From positions 1 to 61,170 of the forward strand of contig JAZRNV010000150.1 in the NCBI GenBank assembly GCA_045648425.1: a stretch of DNA of 61,170 bases. Direction: 5' to 3'. Positions 1 through 8,181 of the stretch are shown here, piece after piece; positions within the stretch are counted from its first letter, which is position 1; each line of letters starts with the position of its first letter. A program made the translations under genes and the position numbers. Source of the stretch: RGIG2206 sp045648425. Lineage in GTDB: Bacteria; Bacillota; Clostridia; Oscillospirales; Acutalibacteraceae. Below the pieces are notes generated by a model. It was not told where the DNA came from and did not search any database. It was given only the letters and a program-made list of their open reading frames with translations.

Positions 1-468
1 CATATGAGCACTTCTGCGCTTTTTAAGTAAATCAAACTGAGGCAAATACTCAGGATAGCGCTCTGCAATAATTTTGCCTGCACCGTCAAGAGTTTCTACA
101 TACATTGTATGGTCGTAGTGATTGTAAAGAGTTTCGATATAATAGTGACGCTTTTTGGGCAACACAACGGGGGCCTTTTCAATAAGCTTAGTGGCCTCTG
201 CCAATGTCAAAGGTTGCTTTTTTCCTGCCGAAAAATGTCGGCGGTAATGAGCAAGACCGATATAATCGGCATCAATATTTTTGCTCGCCCAGTAAAGCAC
301 CGTCAACTCACAAAATTGGCGGTTCTTTTCTGATATATTGTCCCCCGTGTTGTCACCTGCAAAGCCGATATCCTCACCGAGGGCGCGACCTGCGTGAACA
401 GGTATATAAAGCTCATCTGCAGGTGTTTCGCAGGGCTTATGACAAGCTATTGCAACCTTTACTGTCAT
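1..468 (-). CDS. DUF4422 glycosyltransferase-like protein (partial, C-terminus off the left edge)
   Basis: The 156 visible residues start MTVKVAIACHKPCE and contain YIPVHAGRA, the GDNTGDNIS stretch, LTVLYWASKN and IGLAHYRRHF. From memory this is the pattern of DUF4422 proteins, found in capsule and exopolysaccharide clusters and thought to be glycosyltransferases. The start ATG at 466-468 directly abuts the stop of glf, so translation is probably coupled. It is the fourth gene of a minus-strand polysaccharide cluster (LCP, sugar transferase, Glf). A galactofuranosyl transfer role is only a guess from the neighbour. The gene is cut by the window edge, not broken. Confidence 0.8.
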   Translation of the reverse strand, partial: MTVKVAIACHKPCETPADELYIPVHAGRALGEDIGFAGDNTGDNISEKNRQFCELTVLYWASKNIDADYIGLAHYRRHFSAGKKQPLTLAEATKLIEKAPVVLPKKRHYYIETLYNHYDHTMYVETLDGAGKIIAERYPEYLPQFDLLKKRRSAHM

Positions 469-1560
469 TTAAAGTTCCTCCTTGGCCAGCGCCAGAGCGG
501 CGGCAACCACCTTGTCCATATCATAATACTTATACTCGCCCAAGCGGCCGCCGAATATAACAGGGCTGTCTGATGCAAGCTGATAATAGCGCTGATAAAG
601 CGCTTGGTTCTTTTCGTTGTTAATTGGATAATAGGGCTCGTCGCCCACACTCCAATGAGAGGGATATTCTTTGGTTATTACCGTATGGGGCGTGGCGCAC
701 GACTCAAAATATTTATGCTCGATTATTCTGGTGTAGGGTGTTTCGCGGTCGGTATAGTTGATAACCGCAGTGCCTTGATAATCGGGCTGTTCTAACCGCA
801 AAGTTTCAAATCTTAAGCTACGGTAATCCAAAGCGCCATAGCAATAATCAAAATATCGGTCAATGGGGCCGGTATAAATCACCTTTTCGGCAAGGGGTGC
901 CAGCTCATCCTTAACGTCAAAATAATCGGTGTTAAGGCGAAGGTCAATCCCCTCCAGCATGTTGGCCACCATTTGGGTATATCCACCGATAGGAATGCCT
1001 TGGTAAGTATCGTTAAAATAATTATTGTCAAATTCAAATCGCACCGGTAAGCGGCGAATTATAAAAGCAGGCAGCCGGTCGCATGGAGCTCCCCACTGTT
1101 TTTCGGTGTAGCCCTTGACCAGTTTTTCATAAACATCTGTACCTACAAGGGAAATTGCCTGCTGCTCAAGATTTTCAATACTTGAATATTCTATGCGCTG
1201 GGAATCAATCATACGGCGTGCTTGGTCGGCAGTTTCAACGCCCCAAAGCTGCTTAAAGGTGTTCATATTGAAGGGTAAATTATACCGTTCGCCGTGATAA
1301 TCTGCAATAGGAGAATTGATGTAGTTGTTAAAGTTCGCAAATTGGTTTACATAACACCAAACCTCTTGGTCGGAAGTATGAAAAATGTGAGCACCGTATA
1401 CATGAACGTTGATGCCATCAACATTTTCAGTATAGATATTGCCACCGATATGGTTGCGCTTGTCAATGACAAGGCAACGCTTGCCTGCATCGGCTGCCTG
1501 ACGGGCAAACACAGCGCCATAAAGGCCTGCACCGACTATTAAATAATCATACTTTTTCAT
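469..1560 (-). CDS. glf: UDP-galactopyranose mutase
   Basis: This FAD enzyme interconverts UDP-galactopyranose and UDP-galactofuranose, the donor for galactofuranose-containing surface glycans. The N-terminus YDYLIVGAGLYGAVFA is a Rossmann dinucleotide-binding motif, followed by KRNHIGGNIYTEN. Further family landmarks are GAHIFHTS, the FNMNTF region, GYTEKQWG and the C-terminal GGRLGEYKYYDMD. The 363-residue length fits the family. The reading frame extends to a GTG at 1569, but the GGGGAG ribosome site sits 8 bases before the ATG at 1558-1560, so that start is chosen. It lies between the sugar transferase and the DUF4422 protein in one transcription unit. Confidence 0.96.
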   Translation of the reverse strand: MKKYDYLIVGAGLYGAVFARQAADAGKRCLVIDKRNHIGGNIYTENVDGINVHVYGAHIFHTSDQEVWCYVNQFANFNNYINSPIADYHGERYNLPFNMNTFKQLWGVETADQARRMIDSQRIEYSSIENLEQQAISLVGTDVYEKLVKGYTEKQWGAPCDRLPAFIIRRLPVRFEFDNNYFNDTYQGIPIGGYTQMVANMLEGIDLRLNTDYFDVKDELAPLAEKVIYTGPIDRYFDYCYGALDYRSLRFETLRLEQPDYQGTAVINYTDRETPYTRIIEHKYFESCATPHTVITKEYPSHWSVGDEPYYPINNEKNQALYQRYYQLASDSPVIFGGRLGEYKYYDMDKVVAAALALAKEEL

Positions 1561-1610
1561 CAACATCACTCCCCTTTCAAGAGGACTAAAAAGGGTAAAA
1601 GGAGCCCATA

Positions 1611-2270
1611 TCAGCTGGCACCTTTACCCGAAAAGACTCGACCAAATGTTTTAACTATAATCTTAACATCAAGCCAGAAAGAAACGTGGTTAACATAATA
1701 CAGCTCTTGATCCTGGCGCTTATGGCTGGCATAGCTGGATTCGTTACGTGAATAGGCCTGCCAATAGCCGGTAAGGCCCGGCTTAACGCTGACTATCTGT
1801 TCGATCTGTTCTTTAGTATAATTAGCCAAAAGCTCATCTCTGGGAACAGGACGAGGGCCCACAAAGCTCATATCGCCCTTTAAAATGCACCAAAGCTGAG
1901 GCAGCTCATCAATGCTGGTCTTACGTATAAGCTTGCCCACCTTTGTAATGCGCGGGTCACTGTCAAGCTTGTACTCTTGCTTAAACTGCTTAAACTCTTC
2001 TTCAGACATAGATTTCTCTATTTTTTCATCGGCATTTATGCACATACTGCGGAATTTGTAAATAACAAAATCTTTTCCGTCTTTTCCAACTCTTTTTTGC
2101 TTATAAATTGCGGGGCCGCCGTCACACCTTACGATTATGGCAACAACCAAAAAAATCGGCAAACAAAACAGAAGCAATATGAAGGATGAAAATATATCAA
2201 GCACACGCTTAAAAAAGTTGTAGACGGGCTTGGTTTTAGGCATTTGCTGCTCACCAACTGTCGGGTTCAA
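1611..2270 (-). CDS. Initiating sugar-phosphate transferase (bacterial sugar transferase family)
   Basis: This membrane protein of about 219 residues is a short WbaP/EpsL-type polyprenol-phosphate sugar-1-phosphate transferase. It should load the first sugar phosphate onto undecaprenyl phosphate. One hydrophobic helix (about residues 24-46, FILLLFCLPIFLVVAIIV) precedes the catalytic domain, with KQKRVGKDGKDFVIYKFRSM, a Pro-Arg-Ile-Thr-Lys-Val-Gly segment, IDELPQLWCILKGDMSFVGP-R and KPGLTGYWQ. The start is a TTG at 2268-2270 with AGGGGA about 8 bases upstream; an internal ATG (2241-2243) would remove only nine residues. The actual sugar cannot be told from sequence. Confidence 0.93.
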   Translation of the reverse strand: MNPTVGEQQMPKTKPVYNFFKRVLDIFSSFILLLFCLPIFLVVAIIVRCDGGPAIYKQKRVGKDGKDFVIYKFRSMCINADEKIEKSMSEEEFKQFKQEYKLDSDPRITKVGKLIRKTSIDELPQLWCILKGDMSFVGPRPVPRDELLANYTKEQIEQIVSVKPGLTGYWQAYSRNESSYASHKRQDQELYYVNHVSFWLDVKIIVKTFGRVFSGKGAS

Positions 2271-2306
2271 TCAAAGCATCCCCTTTTCTTTAGAGTTAAT
2301 ACACAT

Positions 2307-3392
2307 TTAACCGGCTGATGAAGTCGGCGCCACTGATTTGGGATCAATATAATCCCCTGTTTCAAGTATAAAATCGTGTATCTTTTTGGATGCCACGTCA
2401 AGATCGTACAGATAATACCAAGTGCCATTTATTGTCTTGCCGTATGCTTTGCTATCTGCATCAGGCAGACCAAGATTTTCAATGGTGGGCTTTTCGGTAA
2501 GAGCCCACATTCCCATATCAATCATCTCTTTATTGGTAAGAGAGGTTTTGGTATTATCTAACACCGTGGCGCATAGGTCAGCAAGCTCGCCCACCTTGCA
2601 ATGCTTAACCTGGTCAAACATTGCTGCAAGCACCTCGCGTTGACGGCTGCCTCGCTCAACATCCGAGCCGGTGTAGCGGTCACGTGAGTAGGCCAAGGCC
2701 TGGCCACCGTCCAAAAGCTGATAGCCGGCTTTTGATACCTTTTGGCACTTAATTCCGCATTCACTGTTGATATAAGGAATGTATTTATTGTTCATTACCT
2801 TGCGTTCGCTCTCGCTAACGTCAATCCATACACCGCCGATTTTATTGATTACCTCAGCAAAGCCGTAAAAGTTGATGGAAACAAAATCGGTAATGTTCAT
2901 CTCGAAATTGCGGTTGATGGTATCAACCGACATTGCCGCCTTACCATACATATAGGCGTGTGTTATTTTGTCCTTATGAGTTTTGCCGTTGTTTCGCACT
3001 ATCTCGACATAGGTATCGCGAGCAATCGATGTCATTTTTATCTTATTATGCACAGAGTCAAGAGTTAATATGATTATGGCATCAGATCGGCCTTCATCGT
3101 TATTTTTGCGAGTATCAATTCCCAGCAAAGCTATATTTATATAGTTTTCATATTTTTTCTGTGCCTCGGATGCAACCGACACGCTGTCATCAATTTCCAC
3201 ACGCTCAACGCGGTTAAGCATAGAGTTGATGTAAAGATAGCCCCCACCAAACACTGCACAAGCCACTATGACCACCGAGCACAAAACGATCAAAAGAATT
3301 TTTAAGCCATTCTTTTTGCCCTTTGATTTCTTGTTCTTTTTATAGGAATTAAGGTCGTAATCATCGTGATTAAGACGGTTTAGCTCTGACAT
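2307..3392 (-). CDS. LytR-CpsA-Psr (LCP) family glycopolymer ligase
   Basis: LCP proteins transfer undecaprenyl-linked teichoic acids or capsule onto peptidoglycan. The 361 residues begin with a basic cytoplasmic tail (about 1-28, Lys-rich), one transmembrane helix (about 29-53) and an extracellular LCP domain. The domain shows NIALLGIDTR, the RSDAIIILTL acidic motif, MTSIARDTYVEI with the catalytic Arg/Asp, DTINRNFEMNITDFVSINF, GGVWIDV and YSRDRYTGSDVERGSRQREV. A Ser/Thr tail ends the protein. It is the first gene of the polysaccharide unit and follows a strong promoter, so it probably anchors the polymer made by the genes to its left. Confidence 0.95.
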   Translation of the reverse strand: MSELNRLNHDDYDLNSYKKNKKSKGKKNGLKILLIVLCSVVIVACAVFGGGYLYINSMLNRVERVEIDDSVSVASEAQKKYENYINIALLGIDTRKNNDEGRSDAIIILTLDSVHNKIKMTSIARDTYVEIVRNNGKTHKDKITHAYMYGKAAMSVDTINRNFEMNITDFVSINFYGFAEVINKIGGVWIDVSESERKVMNNKYIPYINSECGIKCQKVSKAGYQLLDGGQALAYSRDRYTGSDVERGSRQREVLAAMFDQVKHCKVGELADLCATVLDNTKTSLTNKEMIDMGMWALTEKPTIENLGLPDADSKAYGKTINGTWYYLYDLDVASKKIHDFILETGDYIDPKSVAPTSSAG

Positions 3393-3452
3393 AGCTTATA
3401 TTACACCTCGAATGTAATGGTTATAGTTAGTTTAAATATACATACGCGATTT

Positions 3453-3481
3453 ATTATACAATAATTTAACGCAAAAGTCAA
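3453..3481 (-). promoter_or_regulatory. Sigma-A-type promoter of the LCP/polysaccharide operon
   Basis: On the minus strand a TTGACT -35 box (3476-3481) and a perfect TATAAT -10 box (3453-3458) are separated by 17 bases. It points towards the LCP gene about 60 bases downstream. No comparably good promoter is seen for the divergent ABC gene. Confidence 0.8.
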
Positions 3482-3626
3482 CAATATATGACCTTTGCCG
3501 CCACAAACACATCTTATATTTGTTGCCTGCCGAATAAAGGGTGAATACTCGCCGCAAAATACAAACAGTGATTGCTTTTTTTAAAAAAAGTTTACAGAAT
3601 TTTTTTAAATTTTTGGTGAAGTTTTT

Positions 3627-4301
3627 ATGAATATTATTGAGGTTGAAAACCTTACAAAAATATATAAAAGCCGCAAAAAAACCGTAAAAGCCCTTGAAAA
3701 CGTGACTTTTTCGGTGCAGCAGGGTCAGTTTGTTGCTATCACGGGCCCGTCAGGTTCGGGAAAAACTACTTTAATGAATATTCTCGGTTGCCTTGACAGA
3801 CAGAGCTTTGGGATGTATTATTTAAAGGGAGAGAATGTTTCCCGTCTTAATGACAGCAAGCTGGCGCGTCTGCGCAATCGCTCGGTTGGGTTTGTTTTTC
3901 AAAGCTGTGACCTTATATCCGACCTGACCGCAGAGGAAAACGTGTGGCTGCCCTTATATTACCGCGGTGTTTCTGCCGCCCAAAGAAAGGTGGCTGCCAA
4001 AAAAGCTCTTGAACAGGTGGGGCTGTCCCATAGGGCAGGTCATCTGCCAAAGGCGTTAAGCGGCGGTCAGCGTCAACGGGTTGCTATAGCCCGTGCCATA
4101 GCAGCACGCCCCGATATTATTTTGGCTGACGAGCCCACAGGCAGTCTTGACTGCAAGGCGCGAGACGAGATTGTCTCTATTTTACAACAAATCGCCCTGC
4201 AAGGCGGTACTGTTGTTGCTATAACCCACGATGTATCTCTTGCAAACTCTGCCCAAAAGGTATTTACCGTATGCAATGGGCACTTGCATCAGAAAGGATG
4301 A
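3627..4301 (+). CDS. ABC transporter ATP-binding protein (LolD/MacB-like), no permease alongside
   Basis: This is a complete 224-residue ATPase subunit: Walker A GPSGSGKTT (about 41-49), Q-loop FVFQSCDL, signature LSGGQRQRVAIARA, Walker B IILADEPTGSLD and switch His in AITHD. It resembles the MacB/LolD/FtsE-like group that usually pairs with an FtsX/MacB-type permease for peptide or lipoprotein export. No permease lies beside it: the next gene, 6 bases on, is a phosphohexomutase and the upstream gene is divergent. GGTGAAG five bases before the ATG supports the start. Its partner must be elsewhere, or it may not be a transporter subunit. The substrate is unknown. Confidence 0.93.
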   Translation: MNIIEVENLTKIYKSRKKTVKALENVTFSVQQGQFVAITGPSGSGKTTLMNILGCLDRQSFGMYYLKGENVSRLNDSKLARLRNRSVGFVFQSCDLISDLTAEENVWLPLYYRGVSAAQRKVAAKKALEQVGLSHRAGHLPKALSGGQRQRVAIARAIAARPDIILADEPTGSLDCKARDEIVSILQQIALQGGTVVAITHDVSLANSAQKVFTVCNGHLHQKG

Positions 4302-4307
4302 ATTTTA

Positions 4308-5816
4308 ATGGAGCTTAAAAAGCTTAAAAGCGGTACTGACATAAGAGGTGTCGCCTGTGACGGTGTAGCAGGTCAACCGGTAGAGCTAACCGACAATGTG
4401 GTAAACCTTATTGTGCGTGCTTTTGCCACCTGGCTTATGAAAAAAGGATTTCCCGACCAGACGGTTGTCGCCGTTGGTCACGACTGTCGCATATCGGGTC
4501 CCAGAATTCACAACGCTGTTATTGCCGCCCTCAACAAATCGGGTATGACGGTTTATGACTGCGGTCTGTGCACTACTCCTGCCATGTTTATGACAACGGT
4601 ACTGACAGGTTGCGATGCAGCAATCTCAATAACTGCCAGCCACCACCCCTTCAACCGCAACGGACTTAAGTTCTTTACTCGTAACGGCGGACTTGACGGA
4701 AAAGATATAAGTGAAATTATCAGCTATGCCGAAAGCGAAACCTTATATAAGGTGGCAACCTTTGGCAAAATTAAGCCCTTAAACTTTTTGGATACATATG
4801 CCGCATATTTGCGCAAAATGATAACCGATGCTTTGGGGGTAAAGCATGACGACAAGCCCCTTGAGGGTCTAAAGCTTGTTGTAGATGCAGGCAACGGTGC
4901 AGGCGGATTCTATGCCACTGATGTGCTTGAGCCCTTGGGCGCTGACATATCCGGCTCTATCAACCTTGAGCCCGACGGTATGTTCCCCAACCATATCCCC
5001 AACCCTGAAAATCAATATGCTATGGAATGTGCTTGCAAGGCAACGGTAGCTGCAGGTGCCGACCTGGGCATTATATTTGACACCGACGTTGACCGCGCAG
5101 GCGCTGTAGGCCCCGACGGCACCGAAATCAACCGTAACCGTTTGGTGGCTCTTGCGTCGGTTCTCGCTCTTGAGGATTGTGAGGGCGGCACCATTGTTAC
5201 CGACTCGGTTACTTCAAGCGGTCTTAAGACCTTTATTGAGAATGACCTGGGCGGTCATCACTATCGCTATCGCAGAGGATATAAGAACGTTATTGACGAG
5301 GCCATTCGCTTAACGGCTGAGGGCAACGTTTGTCCTCTGGCCATTGAGACCTCGGGACATGCCGCTTTCAGAAACAACTACTTTTTGGATGACGGTGCCT
5401 ATCTTATCACCAGAATTGTTATTAAGATGGCACAACTTAAAAAAGAAGGCAAATCAATCAACGATTTGACTGCATCCCTTAAAGAGCCCGTTGACCGCGC
5501 CGAAATCAGACTGGATATTACCGCTGAGGACTTTAAGGCGCTGGGTCAGTCGGTCATCACAGCCCTGGAGGATTACAGCAGCAAAAAGAATGGCTGGCAC
5601 ATTGCAGACGATAACCGCGAGGGTATCAGAGTTTATTGCGATGAGGGTGACGGCTGGTTCTTGCTTCGTTTGTCGGTGCACGACCCCGTAATGCCTCTTA
5701 ACATTGAAAGTGACAGTCAGGGCGGCTGCAAAAAGATTGCCGAAGGACTTGCCGAATTCTTTAAGAATATAGACGGCGTTGACCTTTCTCCCCTGACAGA
5801 CTATCTTAAAAAGTAA
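4308..5816 (+). CDS. Phosphomannomutase/phosphoglucomutase family enzyme
   Basis: This 502-residue alpha-D-phosphohexomutase interconverts hexose 6- and 1-phosphates, supplying nucleotide-sugar synthesis. Landmarks: DIRGVA near the N-terminus, the phosphoserine loop TASHHPFNRNGLKFF (about 104-118), the metal site DTDVDRAG, the sugar-recognition loop ETSGHAAFRNN and a C-terminal phosphate-binding segment LRLSVHDP. Whether it prefers glucose or mannose phosphate cannot be told. It follows the ABC ATPase by 6 bases. The polysaccharide cluster next door, on the other strand, is a plausible consumer of its product. Confidence 0.93.
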   Translation: MELKKLKSGTDIRGVACDGVAGQPVELTDNVVNLIVRAFATWLMKKGFPDQTVVAVGHDCRISGPRIHNAVIAALNKSGMTVYDCGLCTTPAMFMTTVLTGCDAAISITASHHPFNRNGLKFFTRNGGLDGKDISEIISYAESETLYKVATFGKIKPLNFLDTYAAYLRKMITDALGVKHDDKPLEGLKLVVDAGNGAGGFYATDVLEPLGADISGSINLEPDGMFPNHIPNPENQYAMECACKATVAAGADLGIIFDTDVDRAGAVGPDGTEINRNRLVALASVLALEDCEGGTIVTDSVTSSGLKTFIENDLGGHHYRYRRGYKNVIDEAIRLTAEGNVCPLAIETSGHAAFRNNYFLDDGAYLITRIVIKMAQLKKEGKSINDLTASLKEPVDRAEIRLDITAEDFKALGQSVITALEDYSSKKNGWHIADDNREGIRVYCDEGDGWFLLRLSVHDPVMPLNIESDSQGGCKKIAEGLAEFFKNIDGVDLSPLTDYLKK

Positions 5817-5834
5817 TTAACAAACACAAATCAA

Positions 5835-5872
5835 AAGCCCTGCCACAACACGACGTGTAAGTGACAGGGCTT
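5835..5872. terminator. Bidirectional terminator between the phosphohexomutase and the surface protein
   Basis: A 12-base arm at 5835-5846 (AAGCCCTGCCAC) pairs with 5861-5872 with one mismatch around a 14-base loop. It lies between convergent genes and can serve both. Confidence 0.75.
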
Positions 5873-5903
5873 GAATTATATTTACAATGTGTTTTTTCGT
5901 TAA

Positions 5904-8003
5904 TTATGCATTAAGCTTTTTCTTGCCAAGAACGAATGCTGCAGCAACTGCGCTGAGGAGCATTGCGCAAGCAGGAACAACAAGGTTTCTGGAGTCGCCG
6001 GTGTGTACGCCGTTTTTAGCAAGAGGTGCAAGAGATACCACAGACCACTGTCTGCCGTTGGGGCAATAGTTGCCCGAAAGGCGAAGGCCCAGCTTGGCAT
6101 CGTTTACATCAAGATCGGCAAGCTCAACTGCTGTTGTCTCTTTACCTGATGCCAGCTTCCAATTAATTGCTACACCGCCCAAGTTTACACTCACCTTGCC
6201 ATCAGCATAAGTAAGCTCGTACTCACCGTTAGGAAGAACAAGGAGGTCATGGCTGGCCAACTCTTGGCCGCGGTATAAAAGATATGCAGTATAGGTGTTG
6301 TCTTTTACGACGTTATCAGGCGAGTCATTCTTGATGCGAAGTTCAAGATTTGAATCCTCATTACCGAAATAGGCCGAGCACCACTCGCCATAATAGTTGT
6401 TATATCCATTCTTAAACTGCAAGGTGCCTTTAAAGGTAAAGCCCTTTGACAAATCATATGACTTTTTGGTCCAAATGGTGTAGGTGGGGTTACCTTCTGT
6501 AATTATGAACTTGCCGCTCACAAACTTATCGCTGTTACCGTCCCAATCCTCTGCCTTGAAGTCAGAAGGTTCCCAAGCTGTGGCAAGGGTCTCACCCTTT
6601 TTAACCTGGGGCTCGCTATCATCGCCGGGGATGACGGGCTCAAGAGAAATGTTCGACCACTTTCTGCCGTCTGCAGGGCCGGAATTACCCATAAGAAGTA
6701 TTCCAACCTTTGCCTTGCTGAAGTCGGCCTCCAGCTCAATATCGGTTGCGGTTGTGGTATCGGGAAGAGTCCACACCACTTTGCCCCCCTTAAAGGTGGC
6801 GGAAACCTTGCCGTCTTTATAGCTGAGGGTGTATACGCCGTCGGAATTTGTTCCAAAATCTGCACTGCCCAGCTCAACGCCGTTATAAAGCAAATATGCG
6901 GTGTAGGTATCATCCTTTTGAGTTGCTTCACGACTGCCGTCATTCTTGATGCGAAGCTCAAGATTTACGGTTTCGTTGCCAACAAGCAGCGAGCAATTTT
7001 CTCCGTAATAGTTACCATACCAGTTTCTCATATAGAGCTTGCCGGTATAGGTGAAGCCGTTGGAAATATCATAATCCTTTGCAGACCAAAGGGTGAATTT
7101 GCTGCCATATGTGCCGGTAAGAGCAAACGCACCATCCTTAATCTTGTCGGTGTCGCCTGTCCAATCGGCCTCGACAATTTCATCGGGTGCCCAGGTTTCG
7201 GTCAACGCTTCGCCTTTTTCAGGTTGCGGATCGGGGTCGGGCTGCGGATCGGGGTCGGGAGCAGGAGTTGTAACCTCTTTGCCCTCAAGGGTGATATTGT
7301 TATAGGTGGCATAACGTCCGTAACCGTTTTGATGTCTGACAGCAATAGCTGCATCGGCAACATCAATCTCGTCGGCGGTATCAACATAAGAGATGCTGAA
7401 CACTTCTTCGCCACCACTGATTTTTGAATAGGTAAGGGTTTTGGTTTCGGGCTCGTAATTTACGGAATAATAAAAGTCAAAGCCCTCGGCCCAAGAATAG
7501 GATCTGGACAACCAATCCTGCATATTGCCTGAATAATCCTTATCGATGTTCCAACCGGGTGAGGTTGAATCAAACAATACGTCACCGGTGGCTTTTGTGG
7601 CACCGTCTACAATAATTACGGGTTTTACATAGTCAAGCACACAAACGGTAACATTGCCGATGTTAAAACCGGCATATTTGCGATTTCCGCCCACGCTTAC
7701 ACCAAAGTACTGTCTTGCCTTAGCATAATATGTGAGAGTAAAGCCCTCGGTAAGATTGTAAGTATCTTTGTAGGTTGCGGTTACGGTTGAATCATCGCTT
7801 ACAGCGGATAGCACCATTCCGTTTTCACCGAAGGTTGGTGTATTGTTAACCACAGTCCAATCAGATGCGTTAAATTGACTGCCTGAAAAGCTGAAAGCAG
7901 TGCCTTCAAGAGGAGAATTAGCCATTGCATAAACAGCGCCGACGCTTACTATGGTTGCAATAAGCGCTACAACGCAAACTAAGCTAATAATTCTTTTTTT
8001 CAT
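5904..8003 (-). CDS. Large surface protein with repeated beta-type domains and a C-terminal membrane anchor
   Basis: The protein has 699 residues. A signal peptide (about 1-27) is followed by a domain (about 32-244) clearly homologous to the N-terminus of the 850-residue protein at 19948-22500 (shared TPTF-ENG, TYKD-YNL, YAGFNIGNVTV, YVKPVIIVDG, Trp/Tyr-rich end). A Pro/Asp linker (DPDPQPDPDPQPEKGE) leads to two tandem repeats (about 264-460 and 468-662) sharing GE-L-T-W, D-W-G-DK, NLELRIKND, DTYTAYLLY and GRKWS/GRQWS. Their shape suggests concanavalin/LamG-like glycan-binding folds, which is an inference. The C-terminus has HTGDSRN, a hydrophobic helix and KKKLNA, a sorting-signal layout lacking the Pro of LPXTG. 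AAGGAGG 8 bases before the ATG at 8001-8003 fixes the start. Confidence 0.85.
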   Translation of the reverse strand: MKKRIISLVCVVALIATIVSVGAVYAMANSPLEGTAFSFSGSQFNASDWTVVNNTPTFGENGMVLSAVSDDSTVTATYKDTYNLTEGFTLTYYAKARQYFGVSVGGNRKYAGFNIGNVTVCVLDYVKPVIIVDGATKATGDVLFDSTSPGWNIDKDYSGNMQDWLSRSYSWAEGFDFYYSVNYEPETKTLTYSKISGGEEVFSISYVDTADEIDVADAAIAVRHQNGYGRYATYNNITLEGKEVTTPAPDPDPQPDPDPQPEKGEALTETWAPDEIVEADWTGDTDKIKDGAFALTGTYGSKFTLWSAKDYDISNGFTYTGKLYMRNWYGNYYGENCSLLVGNETVNLELRIKNDGSREATQKDDTYTAYLLYNGVELGSADFGTNSDGVYTLSYKDGKVSATFKGGKVVWTLPDTTTATDIELEADFSKAKVGILLMGNSGPADGRKWSNISLEPVIPGDDSEPQVKKGETLATAWEPSDFKAEDWDGNSDKFVSGKFIITEGNPTYTIWTKKSYDLSKGFTFKGTLQFKNGYNNYYGEWCSAYFGNEDSNLELRIKNDSPDNVVKDNTYTAYLLYRGQELASHDLLVLPNGEYELTYADGKVSVNLGGVAINWKLASGKETTAVELADLDVNDAKLGLRLSGNYCPNGRQWSVVSLAPLAKNGVHTGDSRNLVVPACAMLLSAVAAAFVLGKKKLNA

Positions 8004-8063
8004 TGCCGTTGCCTCCTTATAATCAAATACAATTAACACACATATGTGTCAACTTTTGTTAAA

Positions 8064-8121
8064 AGTATATCATTAAATATTTGCAAATAAAATTGCAAAT
8101 AATGATAATCATCTTGCAAAT
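8064..8121 (-). promoter_or_regulatory. Promoter region of the surface protein with three TTGCAAAT repeats
   Basis: An extended -10 (TGATATACT on the minus strand, -10 at 8064-8069) lies about 60 bases before the start. The octamer TTGCAAAT is repeated on the plus strand at 8081-8088, 8093-8100 and 8114-8121, covering the -35 area and upstream. The spacings (12 and 21 bases) put the copies close to one face of the helix. They may be binding sites, or chance in AT-rich DNA. Confidence 0.35.
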
Positions 8122-8181
8122 ATTGCTTTAGTGATATAAACAGAATCACTCTCAGTTAATATTGCTCTTTTAAACTCAATG

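Noticed and set aside
3541..3626. A promoter for the ABC ATPase gene
   Set aside because: The stretch is AT-rich with many partial matches, but no -35/-10 pair with good spacing stood out.
6918..7427. Plus-strand open frames inside the surface protein gene
   Set aside because: They mirror the long coding minus strand, which has a signal peptide, repeats and a strong ribosome site. The antisense frames have no such signs.
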